This document shows, piece by piece, positions 24,609-33,558 of a stretch of DNA of 64,000 nucleotides (its first letter is position 1; each line of letters opens with the position of its first letter). Under the pieces are notes generated by a model. The model was not told the origin of the DNA. It was given only the letters and a program-made list of their open reading frames with translations, and ran no database searches. Origin of the DNA: an uncultured bacterium. GTDB lineage: Bacteria; Planctomycetota; UBA1135. Where the stretch lies: positions 25,756 through 89,755 of the forward strand of contig CALFOT010000010.1 of NCBI GenBank assembly GCA_937919925.1. Direction: 5' to 3'. The translations under genes and the position numbers were made by a program.

Positions 24609-27600
24609 CAGTTGGTAGTGTAAGCGAAGCCGAAGGCGTCAAGTTCTGCCTCGAGGTCCTGATCAATGTTGGCTACGAAGGTAAAGCGAATCTGGAAGTA
24701 ACGTTGGCCTGCAGCCACAAGAACTCCAGCATCATCGCTCCAATCAGTAGTTGGGTCAACTTGGCCACAAGCAGTGTTGTCGTAATCGCCGTAAGCATCA
24801 AAGTTCGCCGAAGCATCGCTGAGTGGCGATGACTCATTCAGGGCAACGCAGCCCGCATTTAGAACTTGGGTGGTTGCGCGGTAATCCACTAAAACCGAAG
24901 TGCCGGGGTTCGCTTGGGTGGATGTTGGTTCCAGAGTCACGGAAGACAAAGAGTTCAGGTTGCCTCCAAAGTCAAACCAATGGGTGTAAATCTTACTGAC
25001 CTTGGTGACGAAATCGACTTGGCCCCAATACAATTCCGGGCCCCAACCAAGCGTGGCAGTTCCTTGGTTTGGCGGCGATGTTTTGTACCCGCCATAAGGG
25101 TGAGTCCCTTTGGGGGATGAGTCTGGCACAATCAGTTGCCAAGTCGAACTAGTGTCTTGGCCCCCAGAACTAAACACGCGGAAGGCCGGAATACTGGAGG
25201 AGCCAACCATAATCTGAACCTGGAAGCCGTTGAACCCCCATTCCCCGCCACGCGGATAAGAGCGATAACGCATCAACAACGGCAAGGCAATACTTGGGTA
25301 GTAGCCCTTTTGATAAGTAGGAGTGGAACCAGAAACCACACGCGGTGGAACGCCCCAACCATTGAGCACGTTACCCCCTTGCAAGGTGGAGCCATTCGGC
25401 TTAGGCATACTGGTATCACGCCAAGTGTAAGTGGTCTGAAAATCCGGCCATGGGTACATGAACACACCACCGGCAGTCTGGAATTTGTTGATGTTCGAAA
25501 TAGAGTAACTGCTGTCAAAGCAAACCACCTCATCGAGATCCGCATAAACCGTGGGGTTCTGGCCGTAGCCGTAAATGTTGGTGTCGAAGTCATCCCCCGA
25601 AAGACGGTGCAAACCAGAGTTTGGAAAGCCCGGATAACCGGAAGCTGGATCAATCCAATCATCTGGGAAGCGGTTCGAGTGAGCCAGTGCAACCGAGTAA
25701 CGGGCAAAAGTGTCGTCAAACAGCACGCCCTCAAAAGGTGACCAGTTCAAGCCCTCCACGTCAAGGTTGAATTCGGAGTTACTGGTAAGGCCAAAACCAA
25801 GGTGATGATAAGCCCAAAGAGTTTGCAACACCGCACCTGACGGAGTCAGCGGGGTCATCAGACCAAAACCGAACTTTAGCCGTTGACCAACGTATTGGTT
25901 GGTTTTATCTGCCTGACGGGAAAAACGCGACAAAGAACGACCGCGCAAAATTCCGTCGCCCACTTGAGCGCCAATCTGACCGCCGTATTCGGGGGCCTGA
26001 TCGTTATCTTCATCCACGCCATTACCGCGCAGGGCAAAGTAGCTGTCTTCTGGAACAACCCCCGCCAAAGTCAACTGGGCTGCGGGTTGCGAGCTGTGCC
26101 CCGCTACGAAGCCAGTGAAGTTCACGGAGTTGCCCGATAAATCAAGGATACCCGTGGAGCCGTCTCGCAAAGCAATCGAAATGGTAGTGACTGCAAGTGG
26201 GTCGAATGGATCGGTTACGCCGGCAACAGGAGCCAAAGTGAAACCCTGGGCATCACCGGTAACGGACACTGGCCCAAACATGATGTTGCCGGAGCCGGAA
26301 CCGGGACCGAAACCTGGAAGGCGATCGATATAGTCCGCCACAGGCTCCGAGCCAGCAGCATTCCAACCATCATCGGCCGTGATGAGCTCATTTTGAGCAT
26401 CGCGATTGGTGTCATCCGTGGTTGCTAAAACCATGGAATCCAAGGACCGGACCGTAGCAATATCGATCGGCTCACTGAAGCGCACGGAAAACGTTGAGAA
26501 GGGATCCACACCGGTTGCAGGTAGACTCTGCGGCGTTGGCGTGATGGTGACGAAGCACAATTGGACCGGTGCATCGGCGATGGTGTACTTCGTGGTCAAG
26601 AAACCACTCGCACCAGCAGTGCCACCCGCTAAGGTGCCCCGCAGCAACGAGCCTGAAACGACATAGGCACTATTGTTTGACGGATCGACCACTTGCGTGA
26701 CTTGGAGCAGTGCATCGCCGACCTCCACAACGTCACCGATTTTCGGAGTGACTGCGCGACAGCCTAGAGCATTGATCGAGTAGGTAATGGTGCGCAAAAA
26801 GCCAACTTCCACCACCGCAGCGACGGTCACATTTTGCGTTACAATGAGATCTGGTTTGAGATTATCCACCAAGAAACCATTGAATACGTCCGAGTTGTTT
26901 CCGGTACGAAACGCGCGCACGGAAACTGGATCAAAACCGGCGAATTCATGAGGCTCCAAAATGGAGCTGCCATCGGAGTTGCGCAACACATTGATCGTTC
27001 CCGTTCCAGACTTGTTGCTGAGCAAAAGATTCTGGTTCAAGAACGGGTTCTTCGCCGTTGGAATGCGCAGCTTTACGTTAGGGTCGAGTAAACTTACCGA
27101 CTTCGGAAAGCCAACACCATTTTCAGGGATGCCAAGGTTCTCCGAATCAAAACGCGAAATCGTGGGATCCAAAATTACCATCCCTTTCGGTTTTCCATCT
27201 TGGCCTACGCCCTCTTTCACCACATAACGCACTTCCAAACTGCGGAAATTTTCGGTGCTCGTTCCCACCAAAACTTGTAGGGTTTGGCGATCCACAGAGG
27301 CCGGATCAATATATTCGCTAAAAATGAGCTTCACACTGCCATTGCGAGCTACTTTGGTAAAAGGACCTGGATCACCAAAATTTTTCGACTGTAACGAAGC
27401 TAATCCGGTTGTGGCATCTGCAAAAGCCGAAGCAAAAGCAGCACTGCCAAAGGATGGTGTGATAGTCAAGGTCTCCCGTTGCGTAATCGGGTTGCTTGAT
27501 AAGGTATAAATCACTCCATCGCCTTGCACGCTCTCACGAATGAGAACATCGGCTTCCACCAACAGGCCTTCGCCGTCAAAAACATCCACCAAGCGACCCC

Positions 27601-27754
27601 ATTGCAAGTCTTCCAAGAACAAATTGGAGGAGCCACTGCCTGCTCCGGTTCCCTGCGAAGCACCTAAATCAGTGTTCGTTTGTTCACATCCCAGCAACAA
27701 AACTGCTGACAGGGTGTAGGCGAGGAGAGAAATCGTTTTGTGGATTGTATTCAC
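24608..27754 (-). CDS. Giant Ig-like surface lipoprotein (tandem paralogue of 27770-30889)
   Basis: A 1048-aa predicted lipoprotein with lipobox LLLGC, cysteine 23. After a glycine/serine linker the sequence NLFLEDLQWGRLVDV begins a domain shared with its upstream neighbour. SbsA-type Ig motifs occur near 125 (VKLIFSEYIDPASV) and 430 (FSVRFSEPIDIATV). The central part contains WRDTSMP and FRVFSSGGQD, each with a close match in the neighbour. The end GTSVLVDYRATTQV and YFQIRFTFVANID is the shared C-terminal module. It lies 15 bases downstream of the neighbour and overlaps the next gene by one base. A cell-surface or matrix role is inferred; no enzyme motif is visible. Confidence 0.87.
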   Translation of the reverse strand: MNTIHKTISLLAYTLSAVLLLGCEQTNTDLGASQGTGAGSGSSNLFLEDLQWGRLVDVFDGEGLLVEADVLIRESVQGDGVIYTLSSNPITQRETLTITPSFGSAAFASAFADATTGLASLQSKNFGDPGPFTKVARNGSVKLIFSEYIDPASVDRQTLQVLVGTSTENFRSLEVRYVVKEGVGQDGKPKGMVILDPTISRFDSENLGIPENGVGFPKSVSLLDPNVKLRIPTAKNPFLNQNLLLSNKSGTGTINVLRNSDGSSILEPHEFAGFDPVSVRAFRTGNNSDVFNGFLVDNLKPDLIVTQNVTVAAVVEVGFLRTITYSINALGCRAVTPKIGDVVEVGDALLQVTQVVDPSNNSAYVVSGSLLRGTLAGGTAGASGFLTTKYTIADAPVQLCFVTITPTPQSLPATGVDPFSTFSVRFSEPIDIATVRSLDSMVLATTDDTNRDAQNELITADDGWNAAGSEPVADYIDRLPGFGPGSGSGNIMFGPVSVTGDAQGFTLAPVAGVTDPFDPLAVTTISIALRDGSTGILDLSGNSVNFTGFVAGHSSQPAAQLTLAGVVPEDSYFALRGNGVDEDNDQAPEYGGQIGAQVGDGILRGRSLSRFSRQADKTNQYVGQRLKFGFGLMTPLTPSGAVLQTLWAYHHLGFGLTSNSEFNLDVEGLNWSPFEGVLFDDTFARYSVALAHSNRFPDDWIDPASGYPGFPNSGLHRLSGDDFDTNIYGYGQNPTVYADLDEVVCFDSSYSISNINKFQTAGGVFMYPWPDFQTTYTWRDTSMPKPNGSTLQGGNVLNGWGVPPRVVSGSTPTYQKGYYPSIALPLLMRYRSYPRGGEWGFNGFQVQIMVGSSSIPAFRVFSSGGQDTSSTWQLIVPDSSPKGTHPYGGYKTSPPNQGTATLGWGPELYWGQVDFVTKVSKIYTHWFDFGGNLNSLSSVTLEPTSTQANPGTSVLVDYRATTQVLNAGCVALNESSPLSDASANFDAYGDYDNTACGQVDPTTDWSDDAGVLVAAGQRYFQIRFTFVANIDQDLEAELDAFGFAYTTN

Positions 27755-27769
27755 TGATTCAGCCTAAGA

Positions 27770-30700
27770 TTAGTTGGTCCAAACGATGCCAAGTCCGTCC
27801 AGAGAAGGGCGCAGACCTAAGTCAGCATTGGATTTGAATGTCACTCGGATTTGGAAGTAGCGAAATCCCAAATCTTCCAGGTTAGAGAAATTAGTAGTCC
27901 AGACACTGGGTGCGCTGACGCTACCTACACCATTGCTATCCCCGTAATTATCAAAGGGGGTATCGGCACTTGTAAGTGGCGAAGGGTTCAAGCCAGGATC
28001 GCCGAAGTGGCCTACTGCAGCCGCACCGCGGAACTCAATCTTCAGGGAAGTCCCCAAAGGTTGATTCGCCGCCGGTGGCTCCACCACCACGGCCAGAGAA
28101 TTACCCGCGGTAAGGGTGGCACCAAGGTCAAACCAGTGGGTGTACATCCGCGAAGTATCCAGAGCGAAATCGGCTTGTGCCCAGTAAATCAGTTCATCGC
28201 TGACGGTGGGAGTGCGCGCGCCGCCTGCCAAATATCCACCCGTTGGGCGCGTGCCACCTTTGGTCGGGTTGTCCGGCTGGACTTGCGCCCATTGGTTGTT
28301 ACTGTCCTGGCCGCCCGCGGAGAAAATGCGACAAATCGGCGAGAACGGAGGCGTGAGGTTGGGAGGAACAATTGCCGTCGTAGTGAAGGAATTCAAACCC
28401 AGACTGTTGCTCTGTGGGAACGTACGAAAGCGCGTTAACAACGGCAGGGCGACCGAAGGTGCGGTGCCGGGATTCCATGCAAAAAGTTCCCCGGTGTCAA
28501 TCAGGTATTGAACGCCAGGAGTGGGAGCACTTGCGCCGCCCAAGTAAATTTGTGGGATGGTGGTATCCCGCCAAACGTAGTTGTTGGTGAAATCAGGCCA
28601 TGGCAAGTAATTCACACCATTGGCTGTGTAGACATTGACGGCCTGGGTGAAATAGTTACTGCGAAAAACTTCCACCTCATCCACACCGGTATCCACCCCA
28701 TCAATCCAGCCTAGAATGTTGGCGTCGAAACTCTCGAACACCAGACCGGATGCTGGGTAAACCGGGTTGCCTGAAATCGGATCCAAATATTCATCTGGCT
28801 GGTACTCCGAAGTGGCCAAAGACAACGAAATATCCGCAAAGCTTTCATCAGAGACGACACCAGAAGCGGGTGCCCAGTTGAAGCCAGTTACCGTCACATT
28901 GTACTCCGTTGGATCGGTGTATCCAAAACCAAAATCGTGGGCACGATACATCCCCATTACCACTGCACCGGCAGGGTTCAATGGTTCATTGACAGCGGCA
29001 CCAACCGGACGGTTCGACATCGCAGCACTCGATGAGTCGGCGCTGCGGGTGAAGCGCTCGGGCACGCGGCCGGTGATTTTTCCTGCCGTAGCGAGGTTGA
29101 CTTGACCAGCCCATTCGGAAAGGCCATCGCCGTTCTCATCCAAAGACAGGCCAAGCAAGCACAAACTCTTATAGTTGGTGGCAACGCCTGCAACAGAAAT
29201 CAACTGGGCCTGCCCTTCATTGCCGGCAACGAAACTCGACAAATCCACGGGGTTACCGGAAAGGTCTTTGATGCCATCCGCGCCACCACGTAAAGCCACC
29301 ACAAAAGCGTGATCCGGACCGGGATCATTCCACCCAGCAGACGGGGCCAAGGTGAACTGGCGGTTACCATCGGTAGCTTCAATCGTGCCGAACAGGATGC
29401 GCCCGCCGAACTCCGAAGCTGGATCGACACCACCGGAGATTGGACGATAGTCATAGCCACGCTGACGGTCGACGAACTCACCAACGGTTTCATCCAGAGT
29501 AATCTGACGGAACCATGCCGCTTGGATTTCATAGGGTTCGTTTACCAAATTGGTGTTCTTGTCATCCGGGCTCACAATCACAAAACTCTTCATGGAGTAC
29601 ATGGAGCTGGGATCGATGGGCTCATCAAAACGCACGGTAACCGTGGCATTCGGATCGATATTCCGCACGGGAAAATCGCTCGGGTTTGATGGCGGTGGCT
29701 GAATATCCAAGTAGCAGACTTGAACCGGAGCATCCACCGGGGTGTAACGCGTGGTGTAACGGGCCGCCAAGTCGGTAGCGCCCGTGACCACGCTGCCGTC
29801 GGAACTCTCAATCGAAGTGCGCACGCGGTAGGCTGCAGGGTTTGCAGAGTTCAGCACATCGGTCACTAACAACAGGCTTCCGCCGACTTCAAAAATGTCA
29901 CCAGCCTTGGGCAGCATAGGCTGACAACGGAGAGCATCGATGGAGTAAACCACATCGGCAACTGCTGCGGTTGCAGAAGTCACAGAGGAGATGGTTGCTT
30001 GTTGCACACCCAGCAAATGAGGACGGGTTGCGTCACGTAAAAAACCGCGGTAGGCATCGACCTCGTTGCCGGTGCGAGCGGCGCGAACCAAAACTTTCCG
30101 GCCACTAATATATTCCTCAAAAGGTTCGGTGGAAGGATTCTGGACTGTAGGTTTGCGGGAACCGCTGAGACTAGTCAGAACATTTGGCTGACCAGAAAGC
30201 GGATCTGGGATGGTTGGAATGCGGAAGGCAATATTGGATGTTAAGGTGTCGATGGAACCAGGAAAGCCAATCGAATTTTGCGGCACCGCTTCTTGCGCGG
30301 CCTCCAAAGCAGAAACAGTCGGATCGAAAATCACATTACCTTTGCCCGAAACAGAATCGTTATCAATCAGGTAACGACCGGCGAAGGACAACTGGGGTGG
30401 ATCCCCCACAAAGACCTGAACCGTGGTGAAATCGACGGTAGCTGGATTGATGTGCTCGGAAAACTGCAAACGCACCGTGGCGTTACGCGCAATCATTGTC
30501 ATCGGTGGCGCGGCGCCTACTTTCTTCGCCGTTACGTGTTGCAAATTGAGCTGCGCCGCCGCCAACAAGGTTGCAAACTCGCCCGAGCTAGCATCTTGAA
30601 GAATCGACAGGGTTTCGCGCTGGTTGACTGGGTTGGTACCCAATTGGTAATTCACACCATCAGAATCAAGTAAGTGATTAATCAACACATCGCTTTTGAC

Positions 30701-30889
30701 CACAACACCGTTGATGTCGGTGACGTCGACTAAACGCCCCCAATCAACGGATTCAAGAAATAGGCCCAAACTCGAGTTCGAAGATCCGCCACCAAGGCCG
30801 GCACCAGAGTTAGATCCGCCAGTGATGCAACCGCCGCTAAGTACAGCAGCAGCAAGGCCGGAAAGTGCGATTAGGGAGAAAAGTTTCAT
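27770..30889 (-). CDS. Giant Ig-like surface lipoprotein (first gene of the three-gene operon)
   Basis: A 1039-aa predicted lipoprotein. The chosen start gives MKLFSLIALSGL followed by the lipobox SGGC, cysteine 21; an ATG 15 bases upstream (30904) is possible. The domain order copies its downstream neighbour: GLFLESVDWGRLVDV, SbsA-type Ig motifs (VRLQFSEHINPATV and VTVRFDEPIDPSSM), YSIDALRCQPMLPKAGD, WRDTTIP, CRIFSAGGQD and the final GTSLKIEFRG and YFQIRVTFKSNAD. The two genes therefore arose by tandem duplication and have diverged widely. Upstream lies a 224-base leader with an inverted repeat. No enzymatic motif is seen. Confidence 0.86.
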   Translation of the reverse strand: MKLFSLIALSGLAAAVLSGGCITGGSNSGAGLGGGSSNSSLGLFLESVDWGRLVDVTDINGVVVKSDVLINHLLDSDGVNYQLGTNPVNQRETLSILQDASSGEFATLLAAAQLNLQHVTAKKVGAAPPMTMIARNATVRLQFSEHINPATVDFTTVQVFVGDPPQLSFAGRYLIDNDSVSGKGNVIFDPTVSALEAAQEAVPQNSIGFPGSIDTLTSNIAFRIPTIPDPLSGQPNVLTSLSGSRKPTVQNPSTEPFEEYISGRKVLVRAARTGNEVDAYRGFLRDATRPHLLGVQQATISSVTSATAAVADVVYSIDALRCQPMLPKAGDIFEVGGSLLLVTDVLNSANPAAYRVRTSIESSDGSVVTGATDLAARYTTRYTPVDAPVQVCYLDIQPPPSNPSDFPVRNIDPNATVTVRFDEPIDPSSMYSMKSFVIVSPDDKNTNLVNEPYEIQAAWFRQITLDETVGEFVDRQRGYDYRPISGGVDPASEFGGRILFGTIEATDGNRQFTLAPSAGWNDPGPDHAFVVALRGGADGIKDLSGNPVDLSSFVAGNEGQAQLISVAGVATNYKSLCLLGLSLDENGDGLSEWAGQVNLATAGKITGRVPERFTRSADSSSAAMSNRPVGAAVNEPLNPAGAVVMGMYRAHDFGFGYTDPTEYNVTVTGFNWAPASGVVSDESFADISLSLATSEYQPDEYLDPISGNPVYPASGLVFESFDANILGWIDGVDTGVDEVEVFRSNYFTQAVNVYTANGVNYLPWPDFTNNYVWRDTTIPQIYLGGASAPTPGVQYLIDTGELFAWNPGTAPSVALPLLTRFRTFPQSNSLGLNSFTTTAIVPPNLTPPFSPICRIFSAGGQDSNNQWAQVQPDNPTKGGTRPTGGYLAGGARTPTVSDELIYWAQADFALDTSRMYTHWFDLGATLTAGNSLAVVVEPPAANQPLGTSLKIEFRGAAAVGHFGDPGLNPSPLTSADTPFDNYGDSNGVGSVSAPSVWTTNFSNLEDLGFRYFQIRVTFKSNADLGLRPSLDGLGIVWTN

Positions 30890-30949
30890 CTTGATTGATT
30901 CCATCGTTCGGATTCTCGGTGGGACGGTCTGTTTCGAGGCGCAGAAGTC

Positions 30950-31001
30950 AGGACACAGGCCTTCTATATTAAAGCTGCGCCGAGTCCTTCGCCTGTGTCC
31001 T
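30950..31001. promoter_or_regulatory. Long-spaced perfect inverted repeat upstream of the giant-lipoprotein operon
   Basis: AGGACACAGGC at 30950-30960 is the exact reverse complement of GCCTGTGTCCT at 30991-31001, separated by 30 bases that include an AT-rich stretch. It lies in the 224-base gap between pyrB and the first lipoprotein gene, the longest non-coding gap in this half of the window. It could be a two-site operator or an RNA stem. No consensus promoter was identified with confidence. Confidence 0.5.
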
Positions 31002-31113
31002 ATGAGCAAATCCCATACCAAGGCGCAGAGTGGGCAAAAAAGCTGCTTTAAGAAGTAAGACCGCCCACAGGGTGCGAAAGCGCACAACTGAGGCGTCTCA
31101 GGCTCCAAAGGAC

Positions 31114-32436
31114 TTAGGTCCCCCAGATATAGCCTGCCGCGGTAGCCTCGTCACGGCGTAAAAAGGGCCGCAAATTCTCCGGCGCAATTCTTAACGCTGC
31201 CTGAGAGTGAACTGGGTGTACGCGTTGGGTAGAACGACATCCAGCGTAGTCCACCGGCAAGAGCGAATCGCAGAAGGAACACAAAAAACTGCGTCGGGTG
31301 ACCCCAATTACACGCCAAGGAACTTGTAAACCTTCCATGCGCGTGATGCACCCCTCATTCGGACAGAGGCCTAAGTGGTGCTCATGATTGCCCGCAGGAA
31401 GCGGTGCCAAAGCCGGCAAGGACCACTGATCCTCCCCGAGCATGGCCAAAAACACGACCTGACGCACAATTGGCCCCATGGAAGCTTGCTCAAAATAGAG
31501 CGCACGCGGATCCCCATCAATCTCTACGGGTAGCTCTGCACAACGTGGAAGAGGGTGGAGCAACAGGCATGATTCCATCAGAGGGTTCTTCAGATGCTCC
31601 AAAGTAATCCCAGGGTAAGCACTGCTGGGGTCGACTTGAGCCCCCCGCTCCGCCTGCATTCTAGTTAAATACAAGGCGTCAAGGCTGTCTATTTCGGGAG
31701 GGTCCTCTCGGAATAAGCTTTTTTGCACCAAGCCCTTGGGCTCCAGGATGCGTGCTTCTTGAGATCCAGTCCAAACTGAGAACAGAGGGTGTTTGCCCCA
31801 ACGGAGGCGATAATCGAATTTATCTAGAATGCGGCGCTCAAAGCTGGCTTCCCAATCGAGGCCTTTGCCGGGAAGAAGCAAAATACGCGCACCGAGCAGC
31901 GCTAAACCCCAAGCCAGAGAACGCGCTGTGCGACCGTTCCGCAAATCCCCCATGACGGCAATCGTGCGCCCTTCAAAACTCCCCCATTTGCGATACAGCG
32001 TGTAAAGATCCACCAGAGTCTGAGTGGGATGCCCAAGGCGGCCGTCGCCACCATTCACGACCGGTACCCCCGCATACAAACCAGCCAAGCGCGAGGCACC
32101 ATCTTGAGGGTGGCGTAGGACGATTAAATCGCAATAACTGCCAATCACTTTGATGGAATCGGCCAGAGTCTCGCCTTTCGAGCCACTCGAGGTTTTCGGA
32201 TCGGTCACGGTGATGACCGAAGCCCCCAGGCGATGGGCGGCCGATTCAAAGGACAAACGCGTGCGGGTGGAAGGCTCGGCGAATACCGTGGCAATGACTC
32301 TGCCGCGCAAGGCCTCGCTGAATTCAAGAGGGCGGTTTTCCACTTGCCGTGCGCGCACAAAAAACGCCTCTAGAAAAGCTGGATTCAAGGCTTCAGCAGA
32401 ATGCAGGCCTTTCATTACCGGCAAGAGATTCATCAC
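31114..32436 (-). CDS. pyrB: Aspartate carbamoyltransferase fused to a PyrI-like zinc domain
   Basis: The first committed step of pyrimidine synthesis: carbamoyl phosphate plus aspartate to carbamoyl aspartate. The catalytic part has STRTR (56-60), GSKGETLADS near 83, NGGDGRLGHPTQTLVDLYT, GDLRNGRTARS and HPLPR, all as in PyrB. At 440 aa it is about 130 residues longer than a normal catalytic chain. The extension contains CPNEGC (358-363) and CSFC (386-389), the same C-x4-C plus C-x2-C layout as the zinc domain of the regulatory chain PyrI. The nucleotide-binding PyrI domain is absent. It is 69 bases downstream of the MnmE-like gene. Confidence 0.9.
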   Translation of the reverse strand: MMNLLPVMKGLHSAEALNPAFLEAFFVRARQVENRPLEFSEALRGRVIATVFAEPSTRTRLSFESAAHRLGASVITVTDPKTSSGSKGETLADSIKVIGSYCDLIVLRHPQDGASRLAGLYAGVPVVNGGDGRLGHPTQTLVDLYTLYRKWGSFEGRTIAVMGDLRNGRTARSLAWGLALLGARILLLPGKGLDWEASFERRILDKFDYRLRWGKHPLFSVWTGSQEARILEPKGLVQKSLFREDPPEIDSLDALYLTRMQAERGAQVDPSSAYPGITLEHLKNPLMESCLLLHPLPRCAELPVEIDGDPRALYFEQASMGPIVRQVVFLAMLGEDQWSLPALAPLPAGNHEHHLGLCPNEGCITRMEGLQVPWRVIGVTRRSFLCSFCDSLLPVDYAGCRSTQRVHPVHSQAALRIAPENLRPFLRRDEATAAGYIWGT

Positions 32437-32505
32437 TAGAGATTCGGTATCGCGTTCGGACCTGGGGCGAATGCCACCGGGCGCGCTATAGGATAGCCAC
32501 CACAG

Positions 32506-33558
32506 CTACCGACGGGAATCGGTTGCTGCCAGAGCTTGAAGTTCCAGGCGTTCGGCCGCGTGTACCGCCACCAGCTGCCCCACCGGTGGAGGTGGTCCCA
32601 GTTGCCGCAAAAGAGCCCCTTCTAAAGCTGTAATGAGTTGCGGCGACTGCCTGCTTTGATTTTTGAAAAACGCACGCGGAAGAATTTTCTGTGGATTCCA
32701 AGTAGCTTCAAGATCCATACGGTTGACCACCAACAAGTCCTCTGGGCAACGTGTTGCAAGCGCCTTGAGCAGCGTTTTCGAAGGAGGCGTAGCGGCGTCC
32801 AAAAGCCAAATCACGCGCCAAGCGGAGGCTATGGCAGCGAGGCTCATGGCGACCGCAGCTTGATCGACGCCGCGCGCTTGTTCCCACAAGCCCGCACTAT
32901 CGACTAACTTCACCACGAACGCCTCCGCGCCAACACCAAGCTGACAGGGTGCGGAAATGAGATCGCGGGTGGTGCCGGCAGCAGCGCTAGCGGTGACACG
33001 TCGCTCCTGTAACCAAGCATTAAACAGAGTGGATTTGCCGGCATTGGGAGGACCAGCCAAAAGCACCATAGGTGGTTCGGCTAACACTTGCCCCCACGCA
33101 TTCCAATGTTGCAATGCCGTGACTATCGGAACTCGATCCGCAGCGGCAACGGATGGAAGTTGCTGCAAAGCTGCATGCCAAGCACCATCACGCCGCGCAG
33201 AAAATATTCGTGCTGCTAAGGGTGAAGTAGCCTGCAGTAAGTCTAAGTCTTCGTGAAGGATGGATGGCACTTCTTGCCAAGCGCGCGCGGCCAGGAAATC
33301 GCGCAAGGCAGCAGCCACACCAAACCCACCGTGTAGATGCACTTCGATGGTGTAATCCGGACTGCCGTCAGCGGGAAGCGCGCGACACCAACACAAAGCT
33401 TCGTCAAAGGCAAAGCTATGGCGTGCAAGTTGCAAAGCGCCAACCGTCGTTGGCAAACTCTCGCCGAGTAAATCGCGCAGCGGCACAAGTGGCGCGCAGA
33501 GCTCCCAAATAGACAATGCGCTAGTTCCAGCCGCCGAGAGGCGACGGAATCTAGGCAC
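32506..33558 (-). CDS. Shortened MnmE/TrmE-like tRNA-modification GTPase
   Basis: MnmE with MnmG installs the (carboxymethyl)aminomethyl group on U34 of several tRNAs. The 350-aa protein keeps the N-terminal tetrahydrofolate-binding domain (SAAGTSALSI and TIEVHLHGG), part of the helical domain and the G domain: G1 GPPNAGKST near 167, GTTRD, G3 DSAGL, G4 NRMD. The C-terminal helix with the catalytic cysteine motif C-I/L/V-G-K is missing; the protein ends in a DSRR tail and the next gene follows soon after. It is about 100 residues shorter than E. coli MnmE. It overlaps the 3' end of coaX by 8 bases. Either a GTPase with an altered function or a degraded homologue. Confidence 0.8.
   Translation of the reverse strand: MPRFRRLSAAGTSALSIWELCAPLVPLRDLLGESLPTTVGALQLARHSFAFDEALCWCRALPADGSPDYTIEVHLHGGFGVAAALRDFLAARAWQEVPSILHEDLDLLQATSPLAARIFSARRDGAWHAALQQLPSVAAADRVPIVTALQHWNAWGQVLAEPPMVLLAGPPNAGKSTLFNAWLQERRVTASAAAGTTRDLISAPCQLGVGAEAFVVKLVDSAGLWEQARGVDQAAVAMSLAAIASAWRVIWLLDAATPPSKTLLKALATRCPEDLLVVNRMDLEATWNPQKILPRAFFKNQSRQSPQLITALEGALLRQLGPPPPVGQLVAVHAAERLELQALAATDSRR

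Noticed and set aside
30889..31108. Upstream extension of the first giant lipoprotein by about 70 codons
   Set aside because: It would bury the lipoprotein signal; the internal ATG (30889) gives a standard lipobox.
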